Source: Acinetobacter pittii ANC 4050
Lineage (GTDB): Bacteria; Pseudomonadota; Gammaproteobacteria; Pseudomonadales; Moraxellaceae
Length of the DNA: 64,000 nucleotides
Direction: 5' to 3'
NCBI RefSeq assembly: GCF_000399685.1
Contig: NZ_KB976987.1
Location: forward strand, 124,001 to 188,000
Position numbers and translations under genes: made by a program. Position 1 is the stretch's first letter, and the number at the start of each line of letters is the position of its first letter. Below are positions 46,594-55,702 of the stretch, one piece after another. The notes beneath the pieces are model-generated. The model was not told the DNA's origin. It worked only from the letters and a program-made list of their open reading frames with translations, and ran no database searches.

Positions 46594-46773
46594 ATGACTG
46601 AGCAACAGCCAAAACAGAAAAAGGCTTTGGTGAAATTGCCATTCCCAATGCCGAATGAAAGCAATCAAGCCGAAGATGCGGTACACAACCAAGTGCGACC
46701 TAAGCCAGAGCAATACGCAGATAGAACGTGGATGCCTCCACGTGGTACGCGCCGTTCTATGGGAAAACGCTAA
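46594..46773 (+). CDS. Small basic protein of 59 residues, unrecognised
   Basis: Frame of 59 codons from ATG 46594 to TAA 46773, with a TATAAT-type promoter before it and a terminator right after, so it looks like a complete transcription unit. The protein is rich in Pro, Gln, Lys and Arg, has no hydrophobic helix, contains VKLPFPMPNES in the middle, and ends WMPPRGTRRSMGKR. The composition suggests a disordered nucleic-acid or ribosome-associated protein, but this is only a guess. Confidence 0.65.
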   Translation: MTEQQPKQKKALVKLPFPMPNESNQAEDAVHNQVRPKPEQYADRTWMPPRGTRRSMGKR

Positions 46774-46778
46774 TTTTG

Positions 46779-46805
46779 AAAAACAGGCAATATGCCTGTT
46801 TTTTA
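46779..46805. terminator. Bidirectional terminator, small gene / GGDEF gene
   Basis: AACAGGCA, ATA loop, TGCCTGTT with A- and T-runs outside; between convergent genes. Confidence 0.9.
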
Positions 46806-48242
46806 TTATTTGAGTAAAATTTCCTGATAATAGCTTTTTTTCTTTTGGTACATGTGATGATCTGCTCGCTTTAACATGTCCTCAATTTGTTCATTTGTTT
46901 GAGTGGTGGCATGCCCAATTGCGATGCTAATAGGATGGCTTGAATAATATTGATTGTCGATATTAAAAAGTTCCTGAATGGTTTGAAGCATAATTTGAAC
47001 AATCGCTTCATCAGCCCCCGGCATTAAAATCACGAACTCATCGCCACCTATTCTAGATGCCGTATATGCGGTGTTTAAAATAGCCTGACTTAAAATATTC
47101 CCCCCACGACGTAATAAGCCATCCCCAATATCATGGCCAAACTGATCATTTGTTTCTTTTAAGCCATTCATATCTAAAAAAATTGAAGAAACTGGTCGAA
47201 TAATACTTCGGTTTAAACGATTAAGTTCCTCGGTAAAAAAAGCACGGTTATATAGTTTGGTAAGGACATCATGTTGTCCTAAATATTCAAGATAGTTTTC
47301 TGCTTTTTTCCGCGCAGTAATATCTGTCAGTGCAACTTGTACCAGTCCCCACGTCTCTTCATATCCCGGAAAGACGGTAAATTGCAGCAAGACATTTCTG
47401 ATTTGGCCATCTAAAGCGTAGTTAATCGCTTCACGTTTATGATGAATATTCCCTTGCCACAATTCGATGAGTTGCTCTCGAAAGGTTTCAATCATTTCTT
47501 CAGCAAAAATCTTATGTGTATTTCTAAGAAGGGTAGACTTATCAGGAGCCTTAAATAAATCTATAGTGGCCTGATTAACATCTAAAATTAAAATATCTTC
47601 TATACATTGGCGGACAAATTCAGGATGAACATCTAGAAAAGTTCTAAAATCTTCAATTCCTAATAGCCTAAGTTGATCAATTCTATTTTTTATACGACTG
47701 AAATCTTCGACCCAAAGAGAAGTCGGTGAGTAGATAAACATTGATTCAGCTAAGCGACGATTTTTTTCTTCCTGACGAAGTGCATTTTGATAGGGCGTAA
47801 TATCTTCAGTAGTAATTAATACACGTTCAAAATTAGATTCAAAGCCAGGTAAAATAGAACCTCTGAGCTGAACATCAATGCGTTTGCCTGATAAAGTGTA
47901 ATTCACTGTAGTACTTGAAAAATGAGTTTTACCATTCCAAAGTTCTTCTAGCTCATAAATATGTGATTCAAACATTTCTTTTTTGAAAATCAAATTTAAA
48001 CTGGAGCATAATTCTTCTTGTGTTTCTGCTTCAAAAAGTTCTAATGTTTTTTGATTAACGCGAATTATTTTAATTTTATGGGCACATTCAGTAATTAAAT
48101 TTTGATTTTGATTTAAAAATTCATGCAGGTTTTCAATGCCTTGATTTCTCCATAAATCAAATTGTTTTTTAACTTCACTGAAATCTTCAATCCACATTGG
48201 AATTGGGCTAAGGTCAAAAATCGAAGAATCTAAAGTTTCCAT
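46806..48242 (-). CDS. Diguanylate cyclase with two PAS-like modules
   Basis: 478-residue protein. Two successive PAS-like modules are clearly related to each other (module 1 PMWIEDFSEVKKQFD...; module 2 SLWVEDFSRIKNRID...), each followed by a beta-rich part ending RVLITTEDITPY and GLVQVALTDITARKK. The C-terminal GGDEF domain has RIGGDEFVILMPG (about 397-409) and is therefore probably active in making c-di-GMP. The RxxD inhibitory site that normally precedes GGDEF is absent (NTAY in its place). No membrane helix, so a cytoplasmic sensor. Ligand unknown. Confidence 0.9.
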   Translation of the reverse strand: METLDSSIFDLSPIPMWIEDFSEVKKQFDLWRNQGIENLHEFLNQNQNLITECAHKIKIIRVNQKTLELFEAETQEELCSSLNLIFKKEMFESHIYELEELWNGKTHFSSTTVNYTLSGKRIDVQLRGSILPGFESNFERVLITTEDITPYQNALRQEEKNRRLAESMFIYSPTSLWVEDFSRIKNRIDQLRLLGIEDFRTFLDVHPEFVRQCIEDILILDVNQATIDLFKAPDKSTLLRNTHKIFAEEMIETFREQLIELWQGNIHHKREAINYALDGQIRNVLLQFTVFPGYEETWGLVQVALTDITARKKAENYLEYLGQHDVLTKLYNRAFFTEELNRLNRSIIRPVSSIFLDMNGLKETNDQFGHDIGDGLLRRGGNILSQAILNTAYTASRIGGDEFVILMPGADEAIVQIMLQTIQELFNIDNQYYSSHPISIAIGHATTQTNEQIEDMLKRADHHMYQKKKSYYQEILLK

Positions 48243-48416
48243 ATGTTTCTTTAAGTATTCAGTTTGCCTTAAAGTATAATGAGAAAAATTAATATTTGGG
48301 AGGGTAAAGAGTTTAAATCTATTAGAATAATTAAAAATAAAAAGATTAAACGTAAGTAAAAATAAAATAATGAGAAAGCAGATTTGACCTGCTTAACTCA
48401 TAATTTATAAGAAAAC

Positions 48417-49208
48417 TTAACGATTAATCGGGTGATCAATATTTTTTTCGCCACGCCATAGTTTGATAAAATCTTGTTCATCAAAATCGTAAAGTTCCAT
48501 AAGTGCAACAACAGCACTGACAAAAATCATGGCGCCTTCAGAATTTCCGTGAAGATTAAAAATTTTACCATTGAGCTTACCTAAAATATCACTAAGCTCA
48601 TGATCACGGCCTCGTCCATAACGATCTCGTGGATACAACTCTTCATTTAAAACAATAAGAGCAATCGCTTTTTCAGCATCAGATAAATCAGTTTTATCTA
48701 AGGCTTCTTCAAAAGATTCACTGCCATGGTTAAAGTAAAAAATAACTTCATCGTTAATGAAACTTTGTACCATCTTTTGAGTTAAAGTCGGAAATTGAGA
48801 TATCGCATTATCTTCAACATAAGGTTTAAAAGATTCCGGAAAAATAACGTTGTGATAAATACCTTTAAAAAGAGGAGCAATTTCCGAAACTTTGTAACCT
48901 GCAATACCACAACCTAAAGCAGTAACAAAATATTTCATTTTAGGATGGTTTTTTGCATAAATTTTGAAGTCTTCAACATAGTGCTCAATTTGGGAAAGTG
49001 GCATTTGTTGAATGTGTTCATTTAAAGTTGGAATTGCAAAGCTCTGTCCAGCCCAGCCACGACCTACACCTTCAACTGCTCCGAAGTGCTGACTTGCCAC
49101 ACGTGCTGCACCGCTACCGTGTTGTCCAGCAAGATTACTTCCAAATACAAAAACTGTATCTTCAGGAAGTTCGGTTACAATACTTTCATCATGATATTGA
49201 TAGGTCAT
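48417..49208 (-). CDS. Macro-domain-like protein with a second domain
   Basis: 263 residues. The N-terminal half reads VFVFGSNLAGQHGSGAARVA, then VGRGWAGQSFAIPTLN and YFVTALGCGIAGYKVSEIAPLF. This is the pattern of phage- and bacteria-borne macro-like (ADP-ribose-binding-fold) proteins. The second half (about 145-263) has a different character (IFYFNHGSESFEEALDKTDLSDAEKAIALIVLNEELYPRDR in pieces) and I do not recognise it. No signal peptide or membrane helix. It diverges from uvrB. Binding to ADP-ribose is inference. Confidence 0.6.
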   Translation of the reverse strand: MTYQYHDESIVTELPEDTVFVFGSNLAGQHGSGAARVASQHFGAVEGVGRGWAGQSFAIPTLNEHIQQMPLSQIEHYVEDFKIYAKNHPKMKYFVTALGCGIAGYKVSEIAPLFKGIYHNVIFPESFKPYVEDNAISQFPTLTQKMVQSFINDEVIFYFNHGSESFEEALDKTDLSDAEKAIALIVLNEELYPRDRYGRGRDHELSDILGKLNGKIFNLHGNSEGAMIFVSAVVALMELYDFDEQDFIKLWRGEKNIDHPINR

Positions 49209-49388
49209 GGTTATACTTTTTGTTTAATGGATAGCTTCATGTTGCAACCGATTAGGGTATTGGTCAAGTGTTAAGATGCTTAATCTTTTACATTGAATTT
49301 CCAGCCCAATTTAGACTTTAAATTAAGATAAAAATCCCCATTAAAGGGTAAGACGTTAAATTAAATTTTTTCATAAAGAGAGATAACT

Positions 49389-51410
49389 TTGAACGAAAAT
49401 CAACCTTTTGATTTGGTCACTCATTATCAGCCAGCAGGTGATCAGCCACAGGCCATTGAAAAGCTGGTAAATGGTATCGAGCATGGTTTTCGTAATCAGT
49501 TATTACTGGGTGTAACTGGCTCGGGTAAAACCTATACCATGGCAAATGTAATCGCTCAAACACAGCGACCTACAATTGTGATGGCCCATAACAAAACATT
49601 GGCTGCCCAGCTTTATGGAGAATTTAAAGCGTTCTTTCCCAATAATGCGGTTGAGTATTTCGTAAGTTATTATGATTACTACCAACCAGAGGCTTATGTC
49701 CCATCTTCAGATACTTTTATTGAAAAAGATGCGGCCATTAATGATCACATTGACCAGATGCGACTATCGGCAACACGAGCTTTATTAGAGCGTCGTGATG
49801 CAATTATTGTGGCTTCGGTATCTGCAATTTATGGTTTGGGCGACCCAAATGCCTATATGCAAATGTTATTGCATGTGGTTGAGGGCGACCGCGTAAGTCG
49901 TGATGAAATTATTCGTCGTTTGGTTGAAATGCAATATACGCGTAATGAACTTGAGTTCTTACGTGGTACCTATCGAATTCGTGGTGAAATTATTGACATT
50001 TTCCCTGCTGAATCTGATCAACATGCGATTCGTATTGAGCTATTCGATGATGAGGTTGATTCCATTCGTTGGTTTGACCCGCTAACAGGTAAAATGGTTC
50101 GTAAAGTTCCGCGCGTGACGATTTATCCAAAAAGCCATTATGTAACACCAAAAGACCATTTAACTCGTGCCATTGATACGATTAAAGATGAGTTACAAGA
50201 TCAACTTAAATTCTTCCGTGAACATGACAAATTGTTAGAAGCTCAGCGTATTGAGCAGCGCACCCGCTATGATTTGGAAATGATGCAACAGTTGGGTTAT
50301 ACCAACGGTATCGAAAACTATTCACGACATTTGTCTGGTCGTCCGGCTGGTGAAGCACCTCCGACTTTATTTGATTATGTACCAGAAGATGCGCTACTGA
50401 TTATTGATGAGTCACACGTTACTGTTCCGCAAATTGGAGCAATGTATAAAGGCGATCGATCACGTAAAGAAAATTTAGTGAATTATGGTTTCCGTTTACC
50501 AAGTGCACTTGATAATCGACCAATGAAATTTGAAGAGTGGGAGCGCATTGTACCAACGACCATTTTTGTAAGTGCGACACCAGCTAGATATGAGCTAGAA
50601 AAGTCTGAGCAAGTGGTTGAGCAAGTGGTACGTCCAACAGGATTAATCGACCCTGAAATTGAAGTTCGTCCTGTATTAACTCAAGTTGATGATGTTCTTT
50701 CTGAGATCAATATTCGTAAGAACCTAAATGAACGTGTATTGGTGACTACTTTAACAAAACGTATGGCAGAAGATCTGACTTCTTATTTAAAAGAATATGG
50801 GGTTAAAGTCGCTTACTTACACTCAGATATTGATACGGTTGAACGTGTCAAAATTATTCATGAGTTACGTACAGGTGTGTTCGATGTATTGGTCGGTATT
50901 AACTTGCTGCGTGAAGGTCTCGACATGCCAGAAGTTTCTTTAGTTGCTATTTTAGATGCAGATAAAGAAGGCTTTTTACGTTCAGAGCGTTCACTCATTC
51001 AAACGATTGGTCGTGCTGCGCGTAACGTGAAAGGTAAAGCAATTTTATATGCTGACCGAATCACTGATTCTATGCAAAAAGCAATAGATGAGACTGAGCG
51101 TCGTAGAGCTAAACAAATCGAGTTTAACGAGTTACATGGTATTACCCCACGTAGTGCTGTTCGTCAGGTCATCAAAGAAATTGATTCAGGTGAAGTACTT
51201 TCAGATGATGAGATTGATGAGAAGGTTCTTGAACAGGCACAAGCTTTAAGTGCGGATGAAAGACATATTCTCTCAGATCCAAAATTGTTTAGTAAGCATA
51301 TTACTAAACTGGAAAAAGAGATGTTAAAGGCATCGAAAGATTTACAGTTTGAACAGGCAGCGCGAATACGTGATGAAATCCTTCGGTTAAAAGCGCAAAT
51401 GTTGCAATAA
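49389..51410 (+). CDS. uvrB: UvrB, excinuclease ABC subunit B
   Basis: Helicase-like damage-verification subunit of nucleotide excision repair, 673 residues. Walker [15 protein letters not shown] (41-54), beta-hairpin region [23 protein letters not shown]alker B box, motif [11 protein letters not shown], and a C-terminal UVR motif ([18 protein letters not shown]) that contacts UvrC. The start is TTG at 49389, preceded by AGAGAGAT; no ATG gives the family N-terminus [10 protein letters not shown]. Confidence 0.96.
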   Translation: MNENQPFDLVTHYQPAGDQPQAIEKLVNGIEHGFRNQLLLGVTGSGKTYTMANVIAQTQRPTIVMAHNKTLAAQLYGEFKAFFPNNAVEYFVSYYDYYQPEAYVPSSDTFIEKDAAINDHIDQMRLSATRALLERRDAIIVASVSAIYGLGDPNAYMQMLLHVVEGDRVSRDEIIRRLVEMQYTRNELEFLRGTYRIRGEIIDIFPAESDQHAIRIELFDDEVDSIRWFDPLTGKMVRKVPRVTIYPKSHYVTPKDHLTRAIDTIKDELQDQLKFFREHDKLLEAQRIEQRTRYDLEMMQQLGYTNGIENYSRHLSGRPAGEAPPTLFDYVPEDALLIIDESHVTVPQIGAMYKGDRSRKENLVNYGFRLPSALDNRPMKFEEWERIVPTTIFVSATPARYELEKSEQVVEQVVRPTGLIDPEIEVRPVLTQVDDVLSEINIRKNLNERVLVTTLTKRMAEDLTSYLKEYGVKVAYLHSDIDTVERVKIIHELRTGVFDVLVGINLLREGLDMPEVSLVAILDADKEGFLRSERSLIQTIGRAARNVKGKAILYADRITDSMQKAIDETERRRAKQIEFNELHGITPRSAVRQVIKEIDSGEVLSDDEIDEKVLEQAQALSADERHILSDPKLFSKHITKLEKEMLKASKDLQFEQAARIRDEILRLKAQMLQ

Positions 51411-51502
51411 ACGAATACATAACGCTACATAATGTGTTTAAAAAACAAGCTAGTGTAGATAATTGAGTTCTTTGTATTCACAACTAATCGTTGAGGGCAA
51501 CA

Positions 51503-52090
51503 ATGGCATTTCAAAATAATGTTCCGCAAGCCAGCTGGCGTTTGGCTAAAATTGCGTTGGGCGGTGTCGTTTTGGCTGGTTTAGCTGTTGGAACCTATGT
51601 CTATGCTCAGCCGAAACCCTTGCAAACTGTCTATAAAGTTGAACTAGACCGATATTTAGGTGTTTGGTATGAAGTCGCCCGTAAACCGGCATTTTTCCAA
51701 AAAAAATGTGCTTACAACGTGTCTGCAACTTACACCTTAAATGAAAATGGAAATATAGTTGTAGATAACCGCTGCTACGATAACAGAAAACAATTACAGC
51801 AATCTGTTGGGGAAGCCTTTGTGGTTAACCCGCCATATAACACCAAATTGAAGGTAAGTTTTTTACCTGAAGCGGTAAGATGGATTCCAGTCATCCGTGG
51901 GGATTACTGGATTTTAAAAATTGATGAAGACTATCAGACGGTTTTAGTCGGGGAACCTTCACGTAAATATCTTTGGGTTCTATCAAGAACTCCTCATCCT
52001 GAGCAAGAAGTGGTAGATGAATATCTAAATTATGCAAAAACATTAGGTTTTGATATTCGAGATATTATCCGTACAGAACATAAAGAATAA
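51503..52090 (+). CDS. Blc-type lipocalin
   Basis: 195-residue protein with one N-terminal hydrophobic segment (about 14-34) serving as signal or anchor, then a bacterial lipocalin barrel: RYLGVWYEVARKP (GxW motif), CAYNVSATYTLNENG, and WILKIDEDYQTVLVGEPSRKYLWVLSR. There is no lipobox Cys, unlike E. coli Blc, so it is probably soluble or membrane-tethered by the helix. The ATG at 51503 has GAGGG before it. Binds fatty acids or lysophospholipids in relatives. Confidence 0.88.
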   Translation: MAFQNNVPQASWRLAKIALGGVVLAGLAVGTYVYAQPKPLQTVYKVELDRYLGVWYEVARKPAFFQKKCAYNVSATYTLNENGNIVVDNRCYDNRKQLQQSVGEAFVVNPPYNTKLKVSFLPEAVRWIPVIRGDYWILKIDEDYQTVLVGEPSRKYLWVLSRTPHPEQEVVDEYLNYAKTLGFDIRDIIRTEHKE

Positions 52091-52108
52091 TGATGTATAC
52101 CTGCTTAA

Positions 52109-52141
52109 GAAAAAACCATGTTTTTGCATGGTTTTTTCTTT
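52109..52141 (+). terminator. Terminator after the lipocalin gene
   Basis: GAAAAAACCATG, six-base loop, CATGGTTTTTTC followed by TTTTT, 19 bases past the stop. Confidence 0.92.
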
Positions 52142-52200
52142 TTTATAGTGGATAAATCAAGTATTGTAGTGAGCTATTTTTACTAAAGTCTAAGAGGTTG

Positions 52201-53148
52201 ATGATGTTTAAGGGCGTGATCTTGTCTGTCATGGCATCATTCACTTTTGGTGTACTTTATTTTTATACTCAATTATTAAGTCAGCTTGATAGCGAACAAA
52301 CTTTTGGATGGCGAATTATTGCAACACTACCATTCTTAACTTTGTTTATGTGGTGGAGTGGTGATTTAGCTTATATCAAAAATATCTATCAACGTATTCT
52401 GGCTAAACCTTCTTTATTATTGCTGCTCATCACGACCTCTATTTTAACCTCAGTACAGCTTTGGCTTTTTTTATGGGGGCCAATGCATGGGCGTGGACTA
52501 CAAGTATCTTTAGGATATTTCCTATTACCGCTAGTTCTGGTCTTAGCTGGAAGTGTGTTGTATGGCGAAAAAATATCAAAATTTCAATGGGTGGCGATTG
52601 TTCTCGCAGTCATTGGGGTTAGCCATGAAATATGGCGTTTAGGAAGTATTGCTTGGGAAACAGCATTGGTTGCAGTTGGTTACTCTGCCTACTTTTTATT
52701 ACGCAAGAAAATTAAAACAGACAACTTAGGTGGCTTCTGGTGGGATTTGGTCATTATCATGCCTGTTGCAATTTATTTAACGCATACAGGTTTACTGCCA
52801 TATAGTAAGTTTTTTGATCAGCCGACGCTGAGTTTGGTGATTATAGGACTTGGAATTTTAAGTGCTATTGGGCTAGGAAGTTATATTTTAGCAAGCCGTT
52901 TTTTACCTTTAGTCGTATTTGGTTTATTAGGATATTTAGAACCAGTATTACTTGCTTTAGCTTCTTTAGTTTTAGGGGAGAGCATTGGTCAAGAAGAATG
53001 GTTCACTTATATTCCGATTTGGTGTGCTGTATTCGTACTCGTTTTAGAAGGGGCAATTCATCTTTATCAACAACAACAAAAGGCCAAAAATTTGCAGCTC
53101 AACATCGAGAAATATCAAAAAAGATTAAAAAATGATGAGTTTGATTAG
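52201..53148 (+). CDS. RarD-like EamA permease
   Basis: DMT-superfamily permease of about 315 residues with ten membrane helices. Features of the RarD group: MFKGVILSVMASFTFGVLYFY, WGPMHGRGLQVSLGYFLLPL and LVVFGLLGYLEPVLLALAS. Starts at ATG 52201 or 52204; AAGAGG lies just upstream and suits 52204 best. E. coli RarD is linked to chloramphenicol sensitivity, but substrates are not known. Hydrophilic C-terminal tail QQQQKAKNLQLN... is long for the family. Confidence 0.85.
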   Translation: MMFKGVILSVMASFTFGVLYFYTQLLSQLDSEQTFGWRIIATLPFLTLFMWWSGDLAYIKNIYQRILAKPSLLLLLITTSILTSVQLWLFLWGPMHGRGLQVSLGYFLLPLVLVLAGSVLYGEKISKFQWVAIVLAVIGVSHEIWRLGSIAWETALVAVGYSAYFLLRKKIKTDNLGGFWWDLVIIMPVAIYLTHTGLLPYSKFFDQPTLSLVIIGLGILSAIGLGSYILASRFLPLVVFGLLGYLEPVLLALASLVLGESIGQEEWFTYIPIWCAVFVLVLEGAIHLYQQQQKAKNLQLNIEKYQKRLKNDEFD

Positions 53149-53364
53149 GCCGTTAGAATCTAAAAAGTAAGAAAAAGCAAAAATTTAGCTGATTTAAACA
53201 ATAAGATAATAAAAAATAATTATAGGTATTTTATGAATTTATGATGAATTTTAGGAAAATCTGGTCACTAACGTCAGCTTTTGATTCATTCTTGTCAATA
53301 ATTCCATTACAATTACGGGGTTTTAAAAATCACGCCTAGATATAATTAATTAGAGGACGTATCT

Positions 53365-54822
53365 GTGAGCAAAGACACTATCATCGCCCTGCACGCTGAA
53401 CACCAAGGCCGTTGGAAAAACCGTGAAGAAATCGCGGAACGTATGATTGCATTAATCGGTCAATTATACCGTGAAAAAAATATTGTCGTATCTGTTTACG
53501 GTCGCTCTTTAATTAACCGTTCTGTTATCCAAATTTTGAAAACTCACCGCCGTACACGTGTTGTAGACGTTGAGCTTTCTGTTGTAAATACTTTCCCAAT
53601 TTTAGAAGCTTTAGCAAAAGTTGAAAACATTGGTTCTGCAGAAGTTGATATTGGTAAACTTGCTGTTGAATATAAAGAAAAAGGCGGTGATATTGATGCT
53701 TTTGTTGCTCAAGCTGTTGAGTCAATTCAAGGAAGCGCAACTTCTGAACAACCTAAAGATGTAGTTCTTTACGGTTTCGGTCGTATTGGTCGTATTTTGG
53801 CTCGTTTAATCATTAGCCAATCAGGTTTAGGTCGTGGTTTAAGCCTTAAAGCAATTGTTGTACGTAAGTCTTCTGACGGTGACTTGGCAAAACGTGCTTC
53901 TTTACTTCGTCGTGACTCTATTCACGGTACTTTCGCTGGTACAATTTCTGTTGATGAAGAAAACGAAGCAATCATTGCTAACGGTAACTTCATTAAAGTG
54001 ATTTATGCATCTAGCCCAAGCGAAGTTGACTATACTGAATACGGTATTGAAAACGCACTTTTAATCGACAATACTGGTAAATGGCGTGATGCTGAAGGTC
54101 TAAGCCAACACTTGAAATGCCCAGGCGTTGCACGTGTTGTATTGACTGCACCAAGTAAAGGCGAAATGAAAAACGTTGTATTTGGCGTAAACAACTCAGA
54201 TATCTTAGATGAAGATAAAATCATCTCTGCTGCAAGCTGTACAACCAATGCAATTACTCCAATTCTTAAAGTGTTGGATGACAAATATAAAGTTCTTAAC
54301 GGTCATGTTGAAACTGTTCACTCATTTACAAATGACCAGAACTTAATCGATAACTACCATAAAGCAGATCGTCGTGGCCGTGCTGCTACTTTGAACATGG
54401 TAATTACAGAAACTGGTGCTGCTAAAGCAGTTGCTAAAGCATTACCTGCATTGAAAGGTAAGTTAACTGGTAACTCTGTACGTGTTCCTACACCAAACGT
54501 ATCTCTTGCAATCTTGAACTTAACACTTGATAAAGAAGTTGATCGTGAAGAAGTGAACGAATACATTCGTCAAATCTCGATTAACTCTAGCCTTCAAGGT
54601 CAAATTGGTTATACCAACTCGACTGAAGTTGTATCGAGTGACTTTATCGGTTCTCGTACAGCAGGTGTATACGATGCTCAAGCAACGATTACTTCTGGTA
54701 ACCGTTTAACTGCGTATGTTTGGTACGATAATGAAGTTGGTTATAGCTGTCAGGTATTACGTATTGCAGAACAAATGTGCGGCGTAAGCTACAAAAAAAT
54801 TCCAGCAGAATTGAATGCTTAA
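53365..54822 (+). CDS. Glyceraldehyde-3-phosphate dehydrogenase with N-terminal extension
   Basis: 485-residue GAPDH. Residues 1-130 form an extra N-terminal domain that starts SKDTIIALHAEHQGRWKNREE and is not part of the usual 335-residue enzyme. The Rossmann motif VVLYGFGRIGRILARL follows at about 131. The catalytic Cys is Cys292 in SAASCTTNAITP, and WYDNEVGYSCQV is the final box. After beta-2 the sequence is VVRKSSDG rather than an Asp-containing stretch, hinting at NADP use. Starts with GTG and GAGGA before it. Probably gluconeogenic in this sugar-poor metabolism. Confidence 0.9.
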   Translation: MSKDTIIALHAEHQGRWKNREEIAERMIALIGQLYREKNIVVSVYGRSLINRSVIQILKTHRRTRVVDVELSVVNTFPILEALAKVENIGSAEVDIGKLAVEYKEKGGDIDAFVAQAVESIQGSATSEQPKDVVLYGFGRIGRILARLIISQSGLGRGLSLKAIVVRKSSDGDLAKRASLLRRDSIHGTFAGTISVDEENEAIIANGNFIKVIYASSPSEVDYTEYGIENALLIDNTGKWRDAEGLSQHLKCPGVARVVLTAPSKGEMKNVVFGVNNSDILDEDKIISAASCTTNAITPILKVLDDKYKVLNGHVETVHSFTNDQNLIDNYHKADRRGRAATLNMVITETGAAKAVAKALPALKGKLTGNSVRVPTPNVSLAILNLTLDKEVDREEVNEYIRQISINSSLQGQIGYTNSTEVVSSDFIGSRTAGVYDAQATITSGNRLTAYVWYDNEVGYSCQVLRIAEQMCGVSYKKIPAELNA

Positions 54823-54855
54823 GATCATTTAACGATCTATAAAAGTTCTTCACAA

Positions 54856-54883
54856 AAAGACCCAGTTTAGACTGGGTTTTTTT
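54856..54883 (+). terminator. Terminator after the GAPDH gene
   Basis: CCCAGT, TTAG loop, ACTGGG then seven T, 38 bases after the stop. Confidence 0.92.
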
Positions 54884-54971
54884 ACAACCGTACAAAATAT
54901 ATGCTGACTAATCTTTATAAATAAATGAGAATACAAATTAAGGAAAAAAAGAAAATAGTAAGGGATAGGAA

Positions 54972-55697
54972 TTGTCGCAGTTTAAACGTTTATTGGTCGT
55001 TTTTATATTCATCATTATTGCCAATTTATGTGGTGTTCTGATTGCAATATGGGTATTTAAGCATTTTAATATTTATATTCCATTGAAAAATCAAGCTGTT
55101 GCTATTGATTTACAAGAGCCTCTACAAGTTAAAGTTAAAGTACAAGATGCTTTAAATGTGGATGTAAAAGGTCGGGTAAATGCCAGTATTCCAATTGATG
55201 AGCAACTGAATATTCCATTAACACAAACATTAACTCCACGTGTTTATTTCGATAATATGGTGCCGATTAGCACCACTATTCCTGTCAAAGAAACATTAAA
55301 AGTTGAGCAAAATTTACCAATCGATACCAAGGTTCAGGTGAGAGTTTTGGGACGTGATATTACGTTACCATTAAAAGGCACAATTCCATTAAAACTTGAT
55401 GTGCCAATTGATATTAAGGTTCCGCTTGAGCAAAAGGTTCATTTAAAATTTGATGCCCCAGTACGCACGGTATTAAAAGAAAATCTACATATTCCTTTAA
55501 AAGCGAGATTAGATACGAATATCCCAATTGAAGGTAATTTAAACGTACCTGTCAAAACAGCATTAAATGCTTCGGTTGATGTAAAAAATACTTTACCTGT
55601 TAAGATTGCAAATGGTGAGTTAAAAATTCCTCTGTCCACTATGCGATTAAATCGAGTAATAGGTTCAGAAACATCACAGAAAACAGCTGATCAATAG
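54972..55697 (+). CDS. Membrane-anchored repeat protein A, unrecognised
   Basis: 241 residues from a TTG start with TAAGGGA seven bases ahead. An N-terminal membrane helix (about 8-30) is followed by roughly 200 residues made only of short alternating segments of the type IPID...LNIPL, LPIDTKVQV, IPLKLDVPIDIKVPL, IPIEGNLNVPV. Hydrophobic and charged residues alternate and Pro recurs about every 10-14 residues, suggesting a long extracytoplasmic beta structure. No Cys after the helix. It shares a core motif with the next gene, five bases on. I do not know the family. Confidence 0.7.
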   Translation: MSQFKRLLVVFIFIIIANLCGVLIAIWVFKHFNIYIPLKNQAVAIDLQEPLQVKVKVQDALNVDVKGRVNASIPIDEQLNIPLTQTLTPRVYFDNMVPISTTIPVKETLKVEQNLPIDTKVQVRVLGRDITLPLKGTIPLKLDVPIDIKVPLEQKVHLKFDAPVRTVLKENLHIPLKARLDTNIPIEGNLNVPVKTALNASVDVKNTLPVKIANGELKIPLSTMRLNRVIGSETSQKTADQ

Positions 55698-55702
55698 GGT
55701 GG

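Noticed and set aside
46486..46713. 75-codon leftward frame overlapping the 59-residue gene
   Set aside because: Lies antisense to a better supported gene with promoter and terminator; no ribosome site.
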